The notes under the pieces: model-generated
What the model saw: the letters and a program-made list of their open reading frames with translations, nothing else
The model's database searches: none
What the model was told of the DNA's origin: nothing
In this document: in pieces, positions 1 through 9,429 of the stretch
How positions within the stretch are numbered: the stretch's first letter is position 1
How the letters are laid out: every line of letters starts with the position of its first letter
Source: Falsihalocynthiibacter halioticoli
Lineage (GTDB): Bacteria; Pseudomonadota; Alphaproteobacteria; Rhodobacterales; Rhodobacteraceae
NCBI RefSeq assembly: GCF_025802015.1
Contig: NZ_JAOYFC010000002.1
Coordinates: 62,001-126,000, forward strand
Direction: 5' to 3'
DNA length: 64,000 nt
Translations under genes and position numbers: made by a program

Positions 1-198
1 ACCAACGCGCAGAAGCTCAAGCTTGACCTCTGGTATGTTTATCACAGGTCACTTCTGCTGGATTTTAAGATTATCGTCGCAACAATTGGCGTGGTAATCT
101 TCGGAGAAAATGTAAACGACGACAGGATCAACACTGCGGAGAGCTGGCTTCGCGAAGTTGGCCTTGCCGAACAATTTGAAAATAAAGAGTTTGTTTAA
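1..198 (+). CDS. Undecaprenyl-phosphate sugar-phosphate transferase, C-terminal end (partial)
   Basis: Only the last 65 residues lie in the window, and the frame is open from base 1. The segment has the closing signature of the PglC/WcaJ/ExoY bacterial sugar transferase family: a KLxLDLWYVYHRSLLLDFKI-type stretch, a hydrophobic tail and a short acidic C terminus. Family members sit in the inner membrane and move a sugar phosphate from a nucleotide sugar to undecaprenyl phosphate, the first step of exopolysaccharide or O-antigen repeat synthesis. The stop lies 3 bases before the deacetylase start, so it probably leads the operon that follows. Which sugar is transferred cannot be read from this fragment. 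Confidence 0.75.
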   Translation, partial: TNAQKLKLDLWYVYHRSLLLDFKIIVATIGVVIFGENVNDDRINTAESWLREVGLAEQFENKEFV

Positions 199-201
199 GA
201 T

Positions 202-897
202 ATGAGTTTAGATATTTTTGCGTCTTCCACCGGCCCTGTTTTGGTCATTGCGCCACATCCTGACGATGAAATTCTCGGAGCTGGCGGCACAATTGCGAAG
301 CTTTGCAAAGAAGGGCGCGAGGTTCATGTTTGTGTGGTAACTTCCGGTCGTCCGCCACTTTTTTCGCCCGAGCAAACACAGCGCGTGCGCGAGGAGACGA
401 CCGCGGCGCATAAAGGCCTCGGCGTAAAGCAAACGCACTGGCTTGGCCTACCTGCAGCGGAGTTGACAGAAGTTCCGACGCGGGAGTTGAATGGCACGCT
501 CGGTAAACTCGTTGCGGAACTCGCCCCCTCTGCGCTTCTTATCCCACATGTGGGAGACATCCATATCGACCACCAGCTTGTTCATCTGGCTGCGATGGTC
601 TCTGCCCGCCCGCATCAAGAAGCCTTTCCTCCTATGATACTCGCGTATGAAACGCTGTCTGAAACCAACTGGAACACGCCAGGGGCAACGGCACCATTCA
701 TTCCGAATGTCTTTGTCGATATTACCGACACGCTAGAAGACAAACTGACCGCTTTCGCCATGTTCGGAAGCCAAGACCGAGGCGCGCCGCATGAACGGTC
801 TGTGCCAAGTCTTCGCGCGCTCGCGACGCTGCGCGGCGCAACGGTGCATCGCCACGCCGCAGAAGCTTTCATCCTGATCCGTCACGTTGGAGGCTAA
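202..897 (+). CDS. PIG-L/LmbE family zinc-dependent deacetylase
   Basis: The 231-residue product matches the usual PIG-L domain size. It carries the metal and catalytic motif APHPDDE at residues 17-23 and a second HIDH motif near residue 120 that supplies the other zinc ligand. The family removes acetyl groups from N-acetylglucosamine-type sugars and related amides. No signal peptide is visible, so it should act in the cytoplasm. It lies between a sugar transferase and a DegT aminotransferase, with almost no gaps, which points to modification of an amino sugar or nucleotide sugar during polysaccharide synthesis. The exact substrate is inferred only from context. Confidence 0.8.
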   Translation: MSLDIFASSTGPVLVIAPHPDDEILGAGGTIAKLCKEGREVHVCVVTSGRPPLFSPEQTQRVREETTAAHKGLGVKQTHWLGLPAAELTEVPTRELNGTLGKLVAELAPSALLIPHVGDIHIDHQLVHLAAMVSARPHQEAFPPMILAYETLSETNWNTPGATAPFIPNVFVDITDTLEDKLTAFAMFGSQDRGAPHERSVPSLRALATLRGATVHRHAAEAFILIRHVGG

Positions 898-898
898 C

Positions 899-2059
899 AT
901 GCAGAAATGGCCTCATTTTTCCCAAGACGAAATCGACGCAGTGACCGAGGTGCTGGCCTCCGGCAAGGTTAACGCTTGGACCGGTCCTTATGTGAAGGAT
1001 TTCGAAAACGCCTTTGCCGCACATTTCGGCGTGAATCACGCGATAGCCGCGATGAACGGATCGGTGACGCTCAACCTCGCGTTGCGTACACTCGGCATCC
1101 AGCCCGGTGACGAAGTGATCGTGACACCGCGCAGTTTCGTGGCTTCGGCCTCCTGCCTCCTGCTTTTTGGTGCTATACCTGTATTTGCCGACGTGGATCC
1201 CGACAGTCAAAACATCACCCCCGAAACCGTCGCGCCGCTTATAACCGACAAAACCAAGGGCATCATCCCTGTTCACCTCGCGGGCTGGCCTTGCGATATG
1301 GCTAGCTTCATGGAGCTGGCCAATGAGCACAACCTTTGGGTGATCGAGGACTGCGCGCAAGCGCACGGCGCTCGGATCGGTGATTCTCATGTGGGCAGCT
1401 TTGGCGATTTCGGCTCGTTTTCCTTCTGTCAGGACAAGATCATGACAACGGGCGGCGAAGGCGGGATGCTTGTCTGTCAGGATGAAGAACTCTGGAAATC
1501 GGCGTGGAGCTACAAAGATCACGGCAAGAATTACGATACCGTATTCAATACCAACCATCCGCCGGGATTCCGCTGGCTACACGAAAACCTCGGCACCAAC
1601 TACCGGATGCCCGGCATTGCGGCGGCCATTGGTTCCGCACAATTGAAGAAGCTCGATGATTGGGTCGCGCATCGGACCAAAATTTCCATGATCCTTGCCG
1701 ATGCCACACAAAACCTCGACGTCCTTCGAACACCTCTGCCGACCGAAACCATGACGCACGCGTTCTACCGCTTCTATGCATTCGTGCGCCCTGAAGCGCT
1801 GGCAACAGGTTGGTCGCGTGACAGGATCATCAAAGAAGTATCTGACAAAGGCTTCCCGATATTTTCCGGCAGCTGCTCTGAAATCTATCGCGAAAAAATG
1901 TTCCGCGACCGAGGTTTCGCACCAAAAGAGCCGCTCCCTGTGGCGCGCGAACTTGGCGAAACGAGCCTTGCGTTCCTCGTCGATCCGACTGTTACCGAAG
2001 ACGCCGCCAACGCCCTCGCTGAATGCCTGACCGCCGTGTGCACCAAGGCAACCGCATGA
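899..2059 (+). CDS. DegT/DnrJ/EryC1/StrS family PLP-dependent sugar aminotransferase
   Basis: The ATG at 899 is chosen because a GGAGG ribosome site lies 5-6 bases upstream; a TTG twelve bases earlier in the same frame is less likely. The 386-residue protein has the fold-type I layout of nucleotide-sugar aminotransferases: an AxxNGS cofactor segment, EDCAQAHGA, and the Schiff-base lysine near residue 180 in a QDKIMTTGGEGG context. These enzymes aminate keto-deoxy nucleotide sugars such as 4-keto-6-deoxyhexoses. It follows the deacetylase by one base and its stop overlaps the next start. A formyltransferase 1.4 kb downstream could act on the amino group it installs, a pairing known from N-formyl sugar pathways. 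Confidence 0.85.
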   Translation: MQKWPHFSQDEIDAVTEVLASGKVNAWTGPYVKDFENAFAAHFGVNHAIAAMNGSVTLNLALRTLGIQPGDEVIVTPRSFVASASCLLLFGAIPVFADVDPDSQNITPETVAPLITDKTKGIIPVHLAGWPCDMASFMELANEHNLWVIEDCAQAHGARIGDSHVGSFGDFGSFSFCQDKIMTTGGEGGMLVCQDEELWKSAWSYKDHGKNYDTVFNTNHPPGFRWLHENLGTNYRMPGIAAAIGSAQLKKLDDWVAHRTKISMILADATQNLDVLRTPLPTETMTHAFYRFYAFVRPEALATGWSRDRIIKEVSDKGFPIFSGSCSEIYREKMFRDRGFAPKEPLPVARELGETSLAFLVDPTVTEDAANALAECLTAVCTKATA

Positions 2060-3135
2060 AGAAACTGGTTTTTGTTCAAGCGGGGTTTGGCGCAGGCGGA
2101 GCCGAAAAAATCATCAACCTCATCGCCCGGCACCGACATGAGCGCGGCGACGAGGTCACTGTTCTGGCGCTCTATGGCTCACCGGAGGAAAGCTATTTCC
2201 CCTACCCGCCCGGAATTACGCTCAAGACGATGGAAGGCGATGGACAACGCGCAAAGCCAGGCATTCGCGGCGCGCTCATGCAGGCGCTCTGGGTGCGGAA
2301 ACAAATCAAATCAATTGCACCCGATGCCGTTCTATCGTTCCTGACGCGCGTTAATGTTATTTCATCACTCGCAATGCAGGGTATGTCGATTCCGCTCACG
2401 GTTTCAGAGCGGAACAACCCCAACAAACAACGCAATGGAAGAGTTTGGCGCACCCTGATCAAACGTATGTTCGCCCGTGCCGACCACATCGTCTTACAAA
2501 CAAAAGGATCGTTCGAACTCCTCGAGCAGGACCAATACGCAAAAGCGACAGTTATCCCAAACCCGTGTTTCATTGCGGGCCACCGGACCTCGAAGAAGCG
2601 CGACAAAAAGCATATTGTCGCCGTTGGCAGACTCACCGCGCAAAAAGGGTTTGAAGTTCTGATAAAGGCTTTCGCCAAAGTTAACGCCCAGCATCCTGAT
2701 GCCAAACTCACAATCTGGGGCGAAGGCGAAGAGCGCGAGAACCTTACGAAACAAATTGAAGAACTCGGCCTTTCGGAGGTTGTTTCGCTTCCGGGAAACA
2801 CAGAAGCTCCAATGGAATGGGTGAAAACCGCGCCGACTTTGGTGCTGTCCTCGCACTACGAGGGTTTTCCGAATGTACTGGCCGAGGCGATGAGCGCGGG
2901 AATGGCAGTCATTGCCACTGACTGTCCATGGGGGCCATCTGATCTGGTATCTGACAGCGTAAATGGCCTGCTCGTTCCCGTCGGAGATAGCGCCGCCCTG
3001 AGCCGTGCAATTACGCGCCTATTGGATAAACCCGAATTGCAAACCAGTTTCGGCAGAGAAGCCGCGAAAACCGCGTCTAAATTCGAGCTTGAGACGATTT
3101 TAAATCAATGGGATCAAGTTTTAGACCGCCCCTGA
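2056..3135 (+). CDS. GT4-family glycosyltransferase
   Basis: The start ATG at 2056 overlaps the aminotransferase stop as ATGA. The 359-residue protein has two Rossmann-like halves. The N-terminal half has a GAGGAEK loop for the acceptor/lipid side. The C-terminal half has VGRLTAQKG and the donor-binding EX7E motif EGFPNVLAE. This is the GT-B retaining architecture of the WaaG/PglA/PglH group, which adds sugars to undecaprenyl-linked repeat units at the cytoplasmic membrane face. It ends the first co-transcribed block of the polysaccharide locus. The sugar specificity is unknown. Confidence 0.85.
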   Translation: MKKLVFVQAGFGAGGAEKIINLIARHRHERGDEVTVLALYGSPEESYFPYPPGITLKTMEGDGQRAKPGIRGALMQALWVRKQIKSIAPDAVLSFLTRVNVISSLAMQGMSIPLTVSERNNPNKQRNGRVWRTLIKRMFARADHIVLQTKGSFELLEQDQYAKATVIPNPCFIAGHRTSKKRDKKHIVAVGRLTAQKGFEVLIKAFAKVNAQHPDAKLTIWGEGEERENLTKQIEELGLSEVVSLPGNTEAPMEWVKTAPTLVLSSHYEGFPNVLAEAMSAGMAVIATDCPWGPSDLVSDSVNGLLVPVGDSAALSRAITRLLDKPELQTSFGREAAKTASKFELETILNQWDQVLDRP

Positions 3136-3432
3136 ACATGAAACTGTCTTTAAAAGAGCCGTCATTTTCGAACCTGCAAAATCCATGCCGGTCGCGGTAT
3201 GAAGCCGCCCCTTAATCGAAAGAAATTACGAATATTGAAGCCAAAATGCTGAATTTCAGGGCCATCGAAAAGAAACTCGTTGGTTAATATGACGTCGGAA
3301 GGACCATTGGCTTGCCGAACGCATTTCCTGTAGCGCTTGCTTTGAAATTGCGGCTATGAAAGCCTATAACCAACTGGAAATTGGCAACATTCCAAAAACG
3401 ATTTGTTTAAGTAGCAGGGTATACACGTTCAC
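3136..3432. other. Non-coding gap in the polysaccharide locus
   Basis: No convincing gene is seen. The longest frames opening with ATG are about 25 codons and lack ribosome sites. The sequence is richer in A and T than the flanking genes. It probably holds the terminator of the upstream block and the promoter of the formyltransferase, but no clear hairpin or -35/-10 pair could be picked out. Confidence 0.4.
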
Positions 3433-4341
3433 ATGAAAATCATTCTGATCGGAGCAGTTGAATCAACCAAGTTGTCCCTTGAAGCACTGGTTGACGCCGG
3501 CCTCACACCGTCACATCTCGTGACGCTTCATCCAAGGTTGGCTGCGCGGCATTCTGACTTTGTCGATCTAAATGCGCTTGCGGCATCTGCGGGCACAGAG
3601 GTGATCCATTGCAACAATATCAACGATGCTGAAACCCTTGCGGACCTAAAGGCGATCGAGCCTGATCTCTGCCTCGTTCTGGGCTGGTCACAGATCTGTC
3701 GCGAAGAGTTCCGCAGCATTCCCCGCCTCGGCTCCATCGGTTTTCACCCTGCCCCGCTACCGAAAATGCGCGGACGAGCAGTCATACCTTGGACCATTCT
3801 TGAGGATGTGAGGGAAACCGCCGCAACGCTGTTCTGGATCGACGCAGGGATGGATTCAGGCGACATAATCGGGCAAAGAATTGTGCGCTTGTCACCAGAT
3901 GAAACGGCCCGAAGCCTTTATGACAAACAGACAAGCGCGCTCGCGGAAATGCTTCCCGAAGTAGTAAAATCCGCCTTGGACGGCACGCTTAAGCCCCAAC
4001 CACAGGATCACAGCCAAGCAAGCTACTGCGCAAAGCGTACGCCGGAAGACGGGCGCATTGACTGGACCGATACCGCCGCGAACATCGAGCGCTTTATTCG
4101 CGCAGTTGGCGCACCCTACCCCGGCGCGTTTTGCGATTTTGGAGAAGACGACCGACTTTGGATCGACAGCGCGCGCCTTGCAGCACCGACACCTGAGTAC
4201 ATTGGGATCACGGGACAAATTCAGGCCAAAACCGACGGAGGGTTTCTAATCCTCTGCGGAGACCGGAAATGTATTGAGGTTCTGGAGTGGCGCAGCAAAA
4301 GCGGAAAACCACCTCGCCAGCATGAAGTCTTGGGGCGTTAG
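3433..4341 (+). CDS. Formyltransferase (N10-formyl-THF-dependent, sugar-modifying type)
   Basis: The 302-residue protein belongs to the Fmt/ArnA-N formyltransferase superfamily. The HPAPLP catalytic loop with its histidine lies near residues 105-110, and the essential aspartate is in GMDSGDI near residue 139. A smaller C-terminal region follows, including the family segment RTPEDGRIDW. Methionyl-tRNA formyltransferase is a related alternative, but location inside a polysaccharide locus beside a DegT aminotransferase favours formylation of an amino sugar, as in the FdtF/WlaRD/VioF enzymes. No strong ribosome site precedes the ATG. The gene stands apart from the upstream block, with a convergent polymerase gene downstream. 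Confidence 0.78.
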   Translation: MKIILIGAVESTKLSLEALVDAGLTPSHLVTLHPRLAARHSDFVDLNALAASAGTEVIHCNNINDAETLADLKAIEPDLCLVLGWSQICREEFRSIPRLGSIGFHPAPLPKMRGRAVIPWTILEDVRETAATLFWIDAGMDSGDIIGQRIVRLSPDETARSLYDKQTSALAEMLPEVVKSALDGTLKPQPQDHSQASYCAKRTPEDGRIDWTDTAANIERFIRAVGAPYPGAFCDFGEDDRLWIDSARLAAPTPEYIGITGQIQAKTDGGFLILCGDRKCIEVLEWRSKSGKPPRQHEVLGR

Positions 4342-4399
4342 AGTTCGCTACGACTAGCCACGCTTACATGGCGCGCATCGAAGTTACCCGATAGCCGCT

Positions 4400-5686
4400 T
4401 CAGTTGGCTTTCGCAAAGCGAAGTTTTCCATATTTCGAAGCTTGGCGATTTGGGTCTGTAGGGATTGTCGTTGTGATTCCCATCGCAACGACCCAAGGCA
4501 TTATCAGGAAACGTCCATAAACATGCGGCAGTGCCGTGAGAACGATGCAATAGGTCAAAATCGTTACCATCAGATACAGACCGCCGTTCAGGCTGCCCGT
4601 GTTGAGGATTACCGAGCTAGAGCGCGCAAAGATCACAACAAGCAATAGCAAGAACCCGAATAGAGCAACAACTCCACCTTCGGTTAAGAACAAAAGATAG
4701 GCGTTGTGAACCGGCGCATTGTGAGAGCTCAACTCGCGGAACTGATCAAATCCCATTCCGATAAAGAGGTACTCTTCCGCCAAATCAAAGGCCTCGTACG
4801 TCAGCACCAAACGCCCATCCAGCGTCCCAAATTCTCGAATATCGCCGGCAGTAAAGCCAGCAACCACACGTTTTTGGAAGATTTCAGGCAATATTTCAGT
4901 GCCAAACACCATAACAACCCCGACCATAATAGCGACCAACACAGCTAGAACGAGGAAGTTGCGCGGGGCGTCCTTGCCGAGAACCATCATGCCCAGAAAA
5001 GCAAACATGTAGCTCCCCATACCCGTGTTGGAGCCCGTTAACATCACGGTGTAAAAGATGATCGCAAGGATGCTCCAAGCCAACCATTTCGGAAACCATC
5101 CGACACGCGTCAAAACGACCACAAGCGGCACCGTCATTGCAAGCAAGGCCCCAAGTTCATTGGTCCGTTCAACAAGCCCGCGAAGCCGCCCATTCACGGC
5201 AACAAAGCGTTCGCTCACTTCGATTTCGAAAACGATGAGAGATATACCGTGAAGGCAAATAACGACGATCGCCGCAAGAAATGACAGCCCGACAATCCAG
5301 GCCTCGCGGTGGTTCCTTCGCAACAAAACGATAGGGAAAATCACAAAAGAAAAGACATACTGCCCCACGCCGATCAGCCCGCTTGTACTGTCACCATTGA
5401 TGACCGAGCTGAACAGCAGCGCACCGCAAAACATCGCAAGTGCAATGTAATATAACTCGGACAATGATCCGAACAGTCTCCGCGGGATGCCGTGGTTTGC
5501 GAGCATCACAACCAAGCAAAGAAGAGCGCAAAAATCAGCGAGCGTAAAATAAATTCCCGGAACGCGCGCCGCGTTTATAGGCGCGAAAAAAGCTGCACAA
5601 GCCGCCAGAAACAGCTCGATCTTGTCTAGTCTCGAAGATCGGTTCTGCTGCACAAATTGCCTTTCCTCTGAGAACTGTGATACCAA
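4400..5686 (-). CDS. O-antigen ligase / polysaccharide polymerase (Wzy/WaaL-like) membrane protein
   Basis: The 428-residue product is almost entirely hydrophobic, with about ten to twelve membrane segments. A large periplasmic loop near residues 280-335 ends in a short motif, NAPVHNAYLLFLTEGG, which fits the PF04932 O-antigen ligase/Wzy domain. Members polymerise repeat units or ligate finished polysaccharide in the periplasm. The most N-terminal usable start is a TTG at 5686; no in-frame ATG is found before the first membrane helices. The gene is divergent from the chain-length kinase across a 150-base AT-rich spacer. Whether it is a polymerase or a ligase cannot be decided from sequence; a Wzy role fits the nearby Wzx-like and Wzc-like genes. 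Confidence 0.75.
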   Translation of the reverse strand: MVSQFSEERQFVQQNRSSRLDKIELFLAACAAFFAPINAARVPGIYFTLADFCALLCLVVMLANHGIPRRLFGSLSELYYIALAMFCGALLFSSVINGDSTSGLIGVGQYVFSFVIFPIVLLRRNHREAWIVGLSFLAAIVVICLHGISLIVFEIEVSERFVAVNGRLRGLVERTNELGALLAMTVPLVVVLTRVGWFPKWLAWSILAIIFYTVMLTGSNTGMGSYMFAFLGMMVLGKDAPRNFLVLAVLVAIMVGVVMVFGTEILPEIFQKRVVAGFTAGDIREFGTLDGRLVLTYEAFDLAEEYLFIGMGFDQFRELSSHNAPVHNAYLLFLTEGGVVALFGFLLLLVVIFARSSSVILNTGSLNGGLYLMVTILTYCIVLTALPHVYGRFLIMPWVVAMGITTTIPTDPNRQASKYGKLRFAKAN

Positions 5687-5836
5687 AACGCGAATTTAGA
5701 TTAAAAACTTAACTTTTGGCCAACTTTTGAACAATATTTTAATGTTTGTTTCAAATTAAACATGGATTCAATAGGCTTCTAAATAATAAAACCAGTTTGT
5801 TAAGTGAATTGATCCAAAAGCTTGTACTCGTAATTA
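5687..5836. promoter_or_regulatory. AT-rich divergent promoter region
   Basis: This 150-base spacer separates the divergent polymerase and tyrosine-kinase genes. It is much richer in A and T than the surrounding DNA, with runs such as AATATTTTAATG and AAATAATAAAA and a repeated AACTTTTG. It must carry the promoters for both directions. I could not assign unambiguous -35/-10 pairs. Confidence 0.45.
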
Positions 5837-7957
5837 TTGACTGGACGTACCTTGAAACATTCATTCGGAAAGAAAGTGCCCAACAAAAGGTCGGACGCTA
5901 ACGGTGATGACTCATTTTCTTCGCCGTACTTTCTACAGAACGATGACCAGAGTTCCGGGATTGGCCTTTCGAATATTGTCGCGGCGCTCTACCGAAACCT
6001 GAAATACATTCTATTTCTGAGCTTTGTAGGCGCTGTTCTCGGCTATGTTTTCGTCGAAGAGCGTGGGCCGTCCTATGTGGCCGATGCTGTTGTTGTTTTG
6101 CAGCCCGACAACTCCGCACTGGATATTCTAGACATCTCCGATGGGCTAAGCACCAACCGCTCCACCGTCGAGACCCAACTTGATGTGTTTCGCTCCACCG
6201 AATTGCTTGGCGAGGTTGTGGATCGGACGCTTACGAAATATTCCGCCGCCCTTGCCGATGGGAGCGCCGGAGTACCGCCTATTCCCGACGTACCGCGCGG
6301 TGAGCAGGTTAAGTGGTTGGCCAATGCCATGAGCGTTGGCCGCAAAGGCGAGAGCCTCGCGTTGCGCATTGAAGTTCGCGCGCCCGATCCCGTACTTGCC
6401 GCGGATTTGGCAAATGAAATTGGCCAGACATATATCGACCGCCGCATTGACCAGAAAACCAGCGAAATCTCGATGGCTACCGATATTCTGCGGAAACGGA
6501 CGACAGAGACAGGTCAGCAACTGGCCGAAAACGAGAAAGAGCTTGCTGAACTTGTTCATAGCAAGCGGCTGAATGATACGGAGCTTGAGCGCAAATTGCG
6601 CGCGCGCGTAGCCCAGCTAACGGCGCAGCGTGATAATTTCAATGTCCGCACCGACGCAGACCAGACCCGTCTCGACCAGATAAACACCGAAATCGATACC
6701 CTCGAAAATCAGTTGATCGAGCGCACCATTGCAACGATCCAGCAAGAAGAACTGACACGGGAAATCGACAGCAATCGCCAGCATCACGACCAGTTGTTCG
6801 AGCAGTTGCTTCGTGTAGAAGCGGAAAACATCATCATGAGCCCCGGTGCCATTATGGTATCCGCCGCCCATCCGCCAACGTCGCCGACGGGCCTTAGCCC
6901 CAAAACTGCTGCGGCTCTTGGCTTTGTATCCACCAGTTTTTTCTCGATTTTGATAACCGTCTTCCTCGCGGCCTTTGACCGCCGCATCCGTACCACCGAA
7001 CAGGTCGAGTCCATTCTTCAGGCCCCTTGTTTCGGAACTGTCCCCCTTCAGAAAGAAGGTGATGCAATCACGCTTTACCAATCGCTGAAATCGGCCAAGG
7101 AAAAAGGGAAGCAGAAGGTCAAAGACATAAAAGCCAAGGCCCGCGCTCTGCGTCGTGGTGAGAAATCCGAAGTCGACAAGGCGATGGACAAGCACTTCCT
7201 CCTAAGCCAAATGCAACACGGTCACCGTTCAATATTTGCAACGGCAATCCGCAAAATCTATTTCAACCTCCACACGCAGCTTCCGCGGAACAAGACCTCT
7301 ACGCTTGGCATAACCTCGTGTTTGCCAAACGAAGGTAAATCAACTGTCTCAACATGCTTGGCCTTCGCCGCTACGGTGAAAAAACAGCGCATTGCGATTG
7401 TCGATTTCGATATGTGGCACCACGGTGTGGAATCCCTCACCGGAACTGACAAACAACCAAGCAAACCACGCGAGAGCTTTGATATTCGGGGCCCAATCGA
7501 AGACGCGTCGGCGATTGAACCCGCCTCGCTTGAAGATTGGTTCACAAAGGGCGCGACGCTTGATGAAATCCGCATTAGCGCCTCTCAATTCGAGAACGTG
7601 GATATCTACCCATGGGTGGTGCGTCATGACGAAGGGTTTGTTGATATTGACGAGGCCAAGGTGAAGAACCTGTTCCGCCGCCTGCGCGCGGAATATGACT
7701 TGATCCTTGTTGATACTGCGCCTTTCCTTCTGGTCAGCGAGACCACTGTAATCACGAGTGAGCTCGACGGGTTTATCGTTATTGTGGCGTGGGAAAAGGT
7801 CACAGACCGCGTTCTGCTCGACCTTAAGCGGGCGATGGATTTGGCCAAGGTCAAAGTCATTGGCTCGATCCTTAATGGTATCGACCCAACCAAGCAAAAG
7901 CTCTATGGCTTGGGTGAATATATGCAGTATTACAAAGGGCCGGACGGCTATACCTGA
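5837..7957 (+). CDS. Wzc/ExoP-type polysaccharide chain-length determinant and BY-kinase
   Basis: The 706-residue protein has the Wzz-plus-tyrosine-kinase layout. A basic N terminus leads into membrane helix 1 at about 57-73. A long periplasmic coiled-coil region follows, with helix 2 at about 357-378 after a PTSPTGLSPK proline-rich stretch. The cytoplasmic kinase domain has Walker A (PNEGKST, about 496-502), Walker A' (VDFDMW, about 523) and Walker B (LILVDTAP, about 625). The tail has tyrosines at about 690, 695, 698, 699 and 705, the usual autophosphorylation cluster. Such proteins control polymer length and export with an outer-membrane Wza partner, which is not in the window. The only plausible starts are TTG codons, the first at 5837. 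Confidence 0.88.
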   Translation: MTGRTLKHSFGKKVPNKRSDANGDDSFSSPYFLQNDDQSSGIGLSNIVAALYRNLKYILFLSFVGAVLGYVFVEERGPSYVADAVVVLQPDNSALDILDISDGLSTNRSTVETQLDVFRSTELLGEVVDRTLTKYSAALADGSAGVPPIPDVPRGEQVKWLANAMSVGRKGESLALRIEVRAPDPVLAADLANEIGQTYIDRRIDQKTSEISMATDILRKRTTETGQQLAENEKELAELVHSKRLNDTELERKLRARVAQLTAQRDNFNVRTDADQTRLDQINTEIDTLENQLIERTIATIQQEELTREIDSNRQHHDQLFEQLLRVEAENIIMSPGAIMVSAAHPPTSPTGLSPKTAAALGFVSTSFFSILITVFLAAFDRRIRTTEQVESILQAPCFGTVPLQKEGDAITLYQSLKSAKEKGKQKVKDIKAKARALRRGEKSEVDKAMDKHFLLSQMQHGHRSIFATAIRKIYFNLHTQLPRNKTSTLGITSCLPNEGKSTVSTCLAFAATVKKQRIAIVDFDMWHHGVESLTGTDKQPSKPRESFDIRGPIEDASAIEPASLEDWFTKGATLDEIRISASQFENVDIYPWVVRHDEGFVDIDEAKVKNLFRRLRAEYDLILVDTAPFLLVSETTVITSELDGFIVIVAWEKVTDRVLLDLKRAMDLAKVKVIGSILNGIDPTKQKLYGLGEYMQYYKGPDGYT

Positions 7958-7993
7958 TCCCATTGCCCCCCTCTTCAGACAAGGCTGATCCCT

Positions 7994-9328
7994 TTGGAAT
8001 TTTCGATCCGTAAATTTATCCATTCCCGCTCGGGCAGCTTTGAGGGGGTTCTAAAGCACATTGGAATCCTGATTTCGGCCAACGCGATTGTTGCACTGCT
8101 CGGGCTTTGTACGCTTGTGGTTATGACACGCTCGCTCGGAGTTGTTGGCCTTGGCCTTCTCGCCTTGATCGAAGCCTATCCCCGTGCCGTTGACCTGATC
8201 TTCCGTTTTGAGCCGCTGCAAGCAGTGATCCGCTATGGCACCAAGGCTTTAGAGAGGAACGACGAAACAGCCCTTCTCAGGCTAATCAAATGGGGAACCC
8301 TGCTTGATTTTTGTGGCGCAGCGTTTGCAGCTGTTATCGCCCTTTCGACCCTCTCAATCGCAAATCACTGGATCGACCTCCCGCAAGATCAACTTGTGTT
8401 GGCCTATATCTTCGCTGCAACGCTTTTTGGTTATGCTTCGACAACAAGTGTTGCGGTGCTACGGCTATTCTCGCGCTTTGATCTCTATGCCAAGGTTCTC
8501 GTAATAACCGCCTTCGCCCGCTTTCTCTTGGCTGTCGTGCTTTGGCTCCTTGACGCCCCGTTTATTGCGTTTTTCTGGCTGGTCGTCGTCGATGCACTTT
8601 TGCAGCACATCTTGCCCTTGATCATCGGATGGTCTCTCATCAAAAAACGGATCAATATTCCCGTACACAGCGTGAGCATGAGCGGAGTTCTAGCTGAAAA
8701 CCCCGGTATTCTGCGATATATCTTCAACGCAAATGCCAATGTGCTGTCCCGAAATTCGACGAAGCAGCTAGATATCATCATATTGGGTGGTCTGGTTAGC
8801 CCGCGAGATATCGGCCTTTACCAGATAGCAAAACGCGTTGCGCTGTCGGCGCTGCGGGTCTCAAAGCCAATACAAACTGTGATTTTCCCTAAATTGGCAC
8901 AGTTATGGGAGCAAGGCGAACGCACCCGCCTTCAGCGGCTTGTGTTCCGCTTTCACACGCTGCTCTTGTGTCTTGGTGCACCCGTCGTTCTTGTATTCTT
9001 TTTCTGGGGCGAGAAAATCATTCCAACGATATTTGGTGCAGAATTCTCCGACGCAACACCGCTCCTGACAATCCAACTCGCCGCATCAACCGTATTCATG
9101 GCATCGTCCGTCTTTAACTCAGCCCTCCTGGGCATCGATCAAGACAGGCAGCTACTCATGGTCACACTTACATCCTCACTGGTGTTCCTCGGTGGGCTGT
9201 TTCTCTTTGTTCCGACCTTCGGAATAATTGCTGCAAGCTGGCTTACCTTGGTCATGAACGTGATCTGGTCCGCGGGGTGCTACTTCTTCTTCATAAAAAG
9301 AATGCGAGATAGCACACGCGCCTCATAG
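7994..9328 (+). CDS. Wzx-like oligosaccharide flippase (MOP superfamily)
   Basis: The 444-residue product is a polytopic membrane protein with about twelve to fourteen predicted helices in the polysaccharide-synthesis/MATE-like arrangement. It has the N-terminal pattern SANAIVALLGLCTLVVMTR and, mid-protein, a segment NVLSRNSTKQLDIIILGGL typical of PF13440/PF01943 flippases. Its role would be to move undecaprenyl-linked repeat units to the periplasmic face. It starts 36 bases after the chain-length kinase and is probably co-transcribed with it. The best start is a TTG at 7994, with a weak AAGG nine bases upstream. The downstream gene is convergent. Confidence 0.8.
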   Translation: MEFSIRKFIHSRSGSFEGVLKHIGILISANAIVALLGLCTLVVMTRSLGVVGLGLLALIEAYPRAVDLIFRFEPLQAVIRYGTKALERNDETALLRLIKWGTLLDFCGAAFAAVIALSTLSIANHWIDLPQDQLVLAYIFAATLFGYASTTSVAVLRLFSRFDLYAKVLVITAFARFLLAVVLWLLDAPFIAFFWLVVVDALLQHILPLIIGWSLIKKRINIPVHSVSMSGVLAENPGILRYIFNANANVLSRNSTKQLDIIILGGLVSPRDIGLYQIAKRVALSALRVSKPIQTVIFPKLAQLWEQGERTRLQRLVFRFHTLLLCLGAPVVLVFFFWGEKIIPTIFGAEFSDATPLLTIQLAASTVFMASSVFNSALLGIDQDRQLLMVTLTSSLVFLGGLFLFVPTFGIIAASWLTLVMNVIWSAGCYFFFIKRMRDSTRAS

Positions 9329-9429
9329 CTCTGAAGTGTTGTTGTTGTAGGTAAAGCGCCCTGCATTGCCTTTGTCGCGTTATCATGCGTCGGTAAAAGA
9401 ATTTCGACCTGAAAGCGTTTTCCTCGGTT

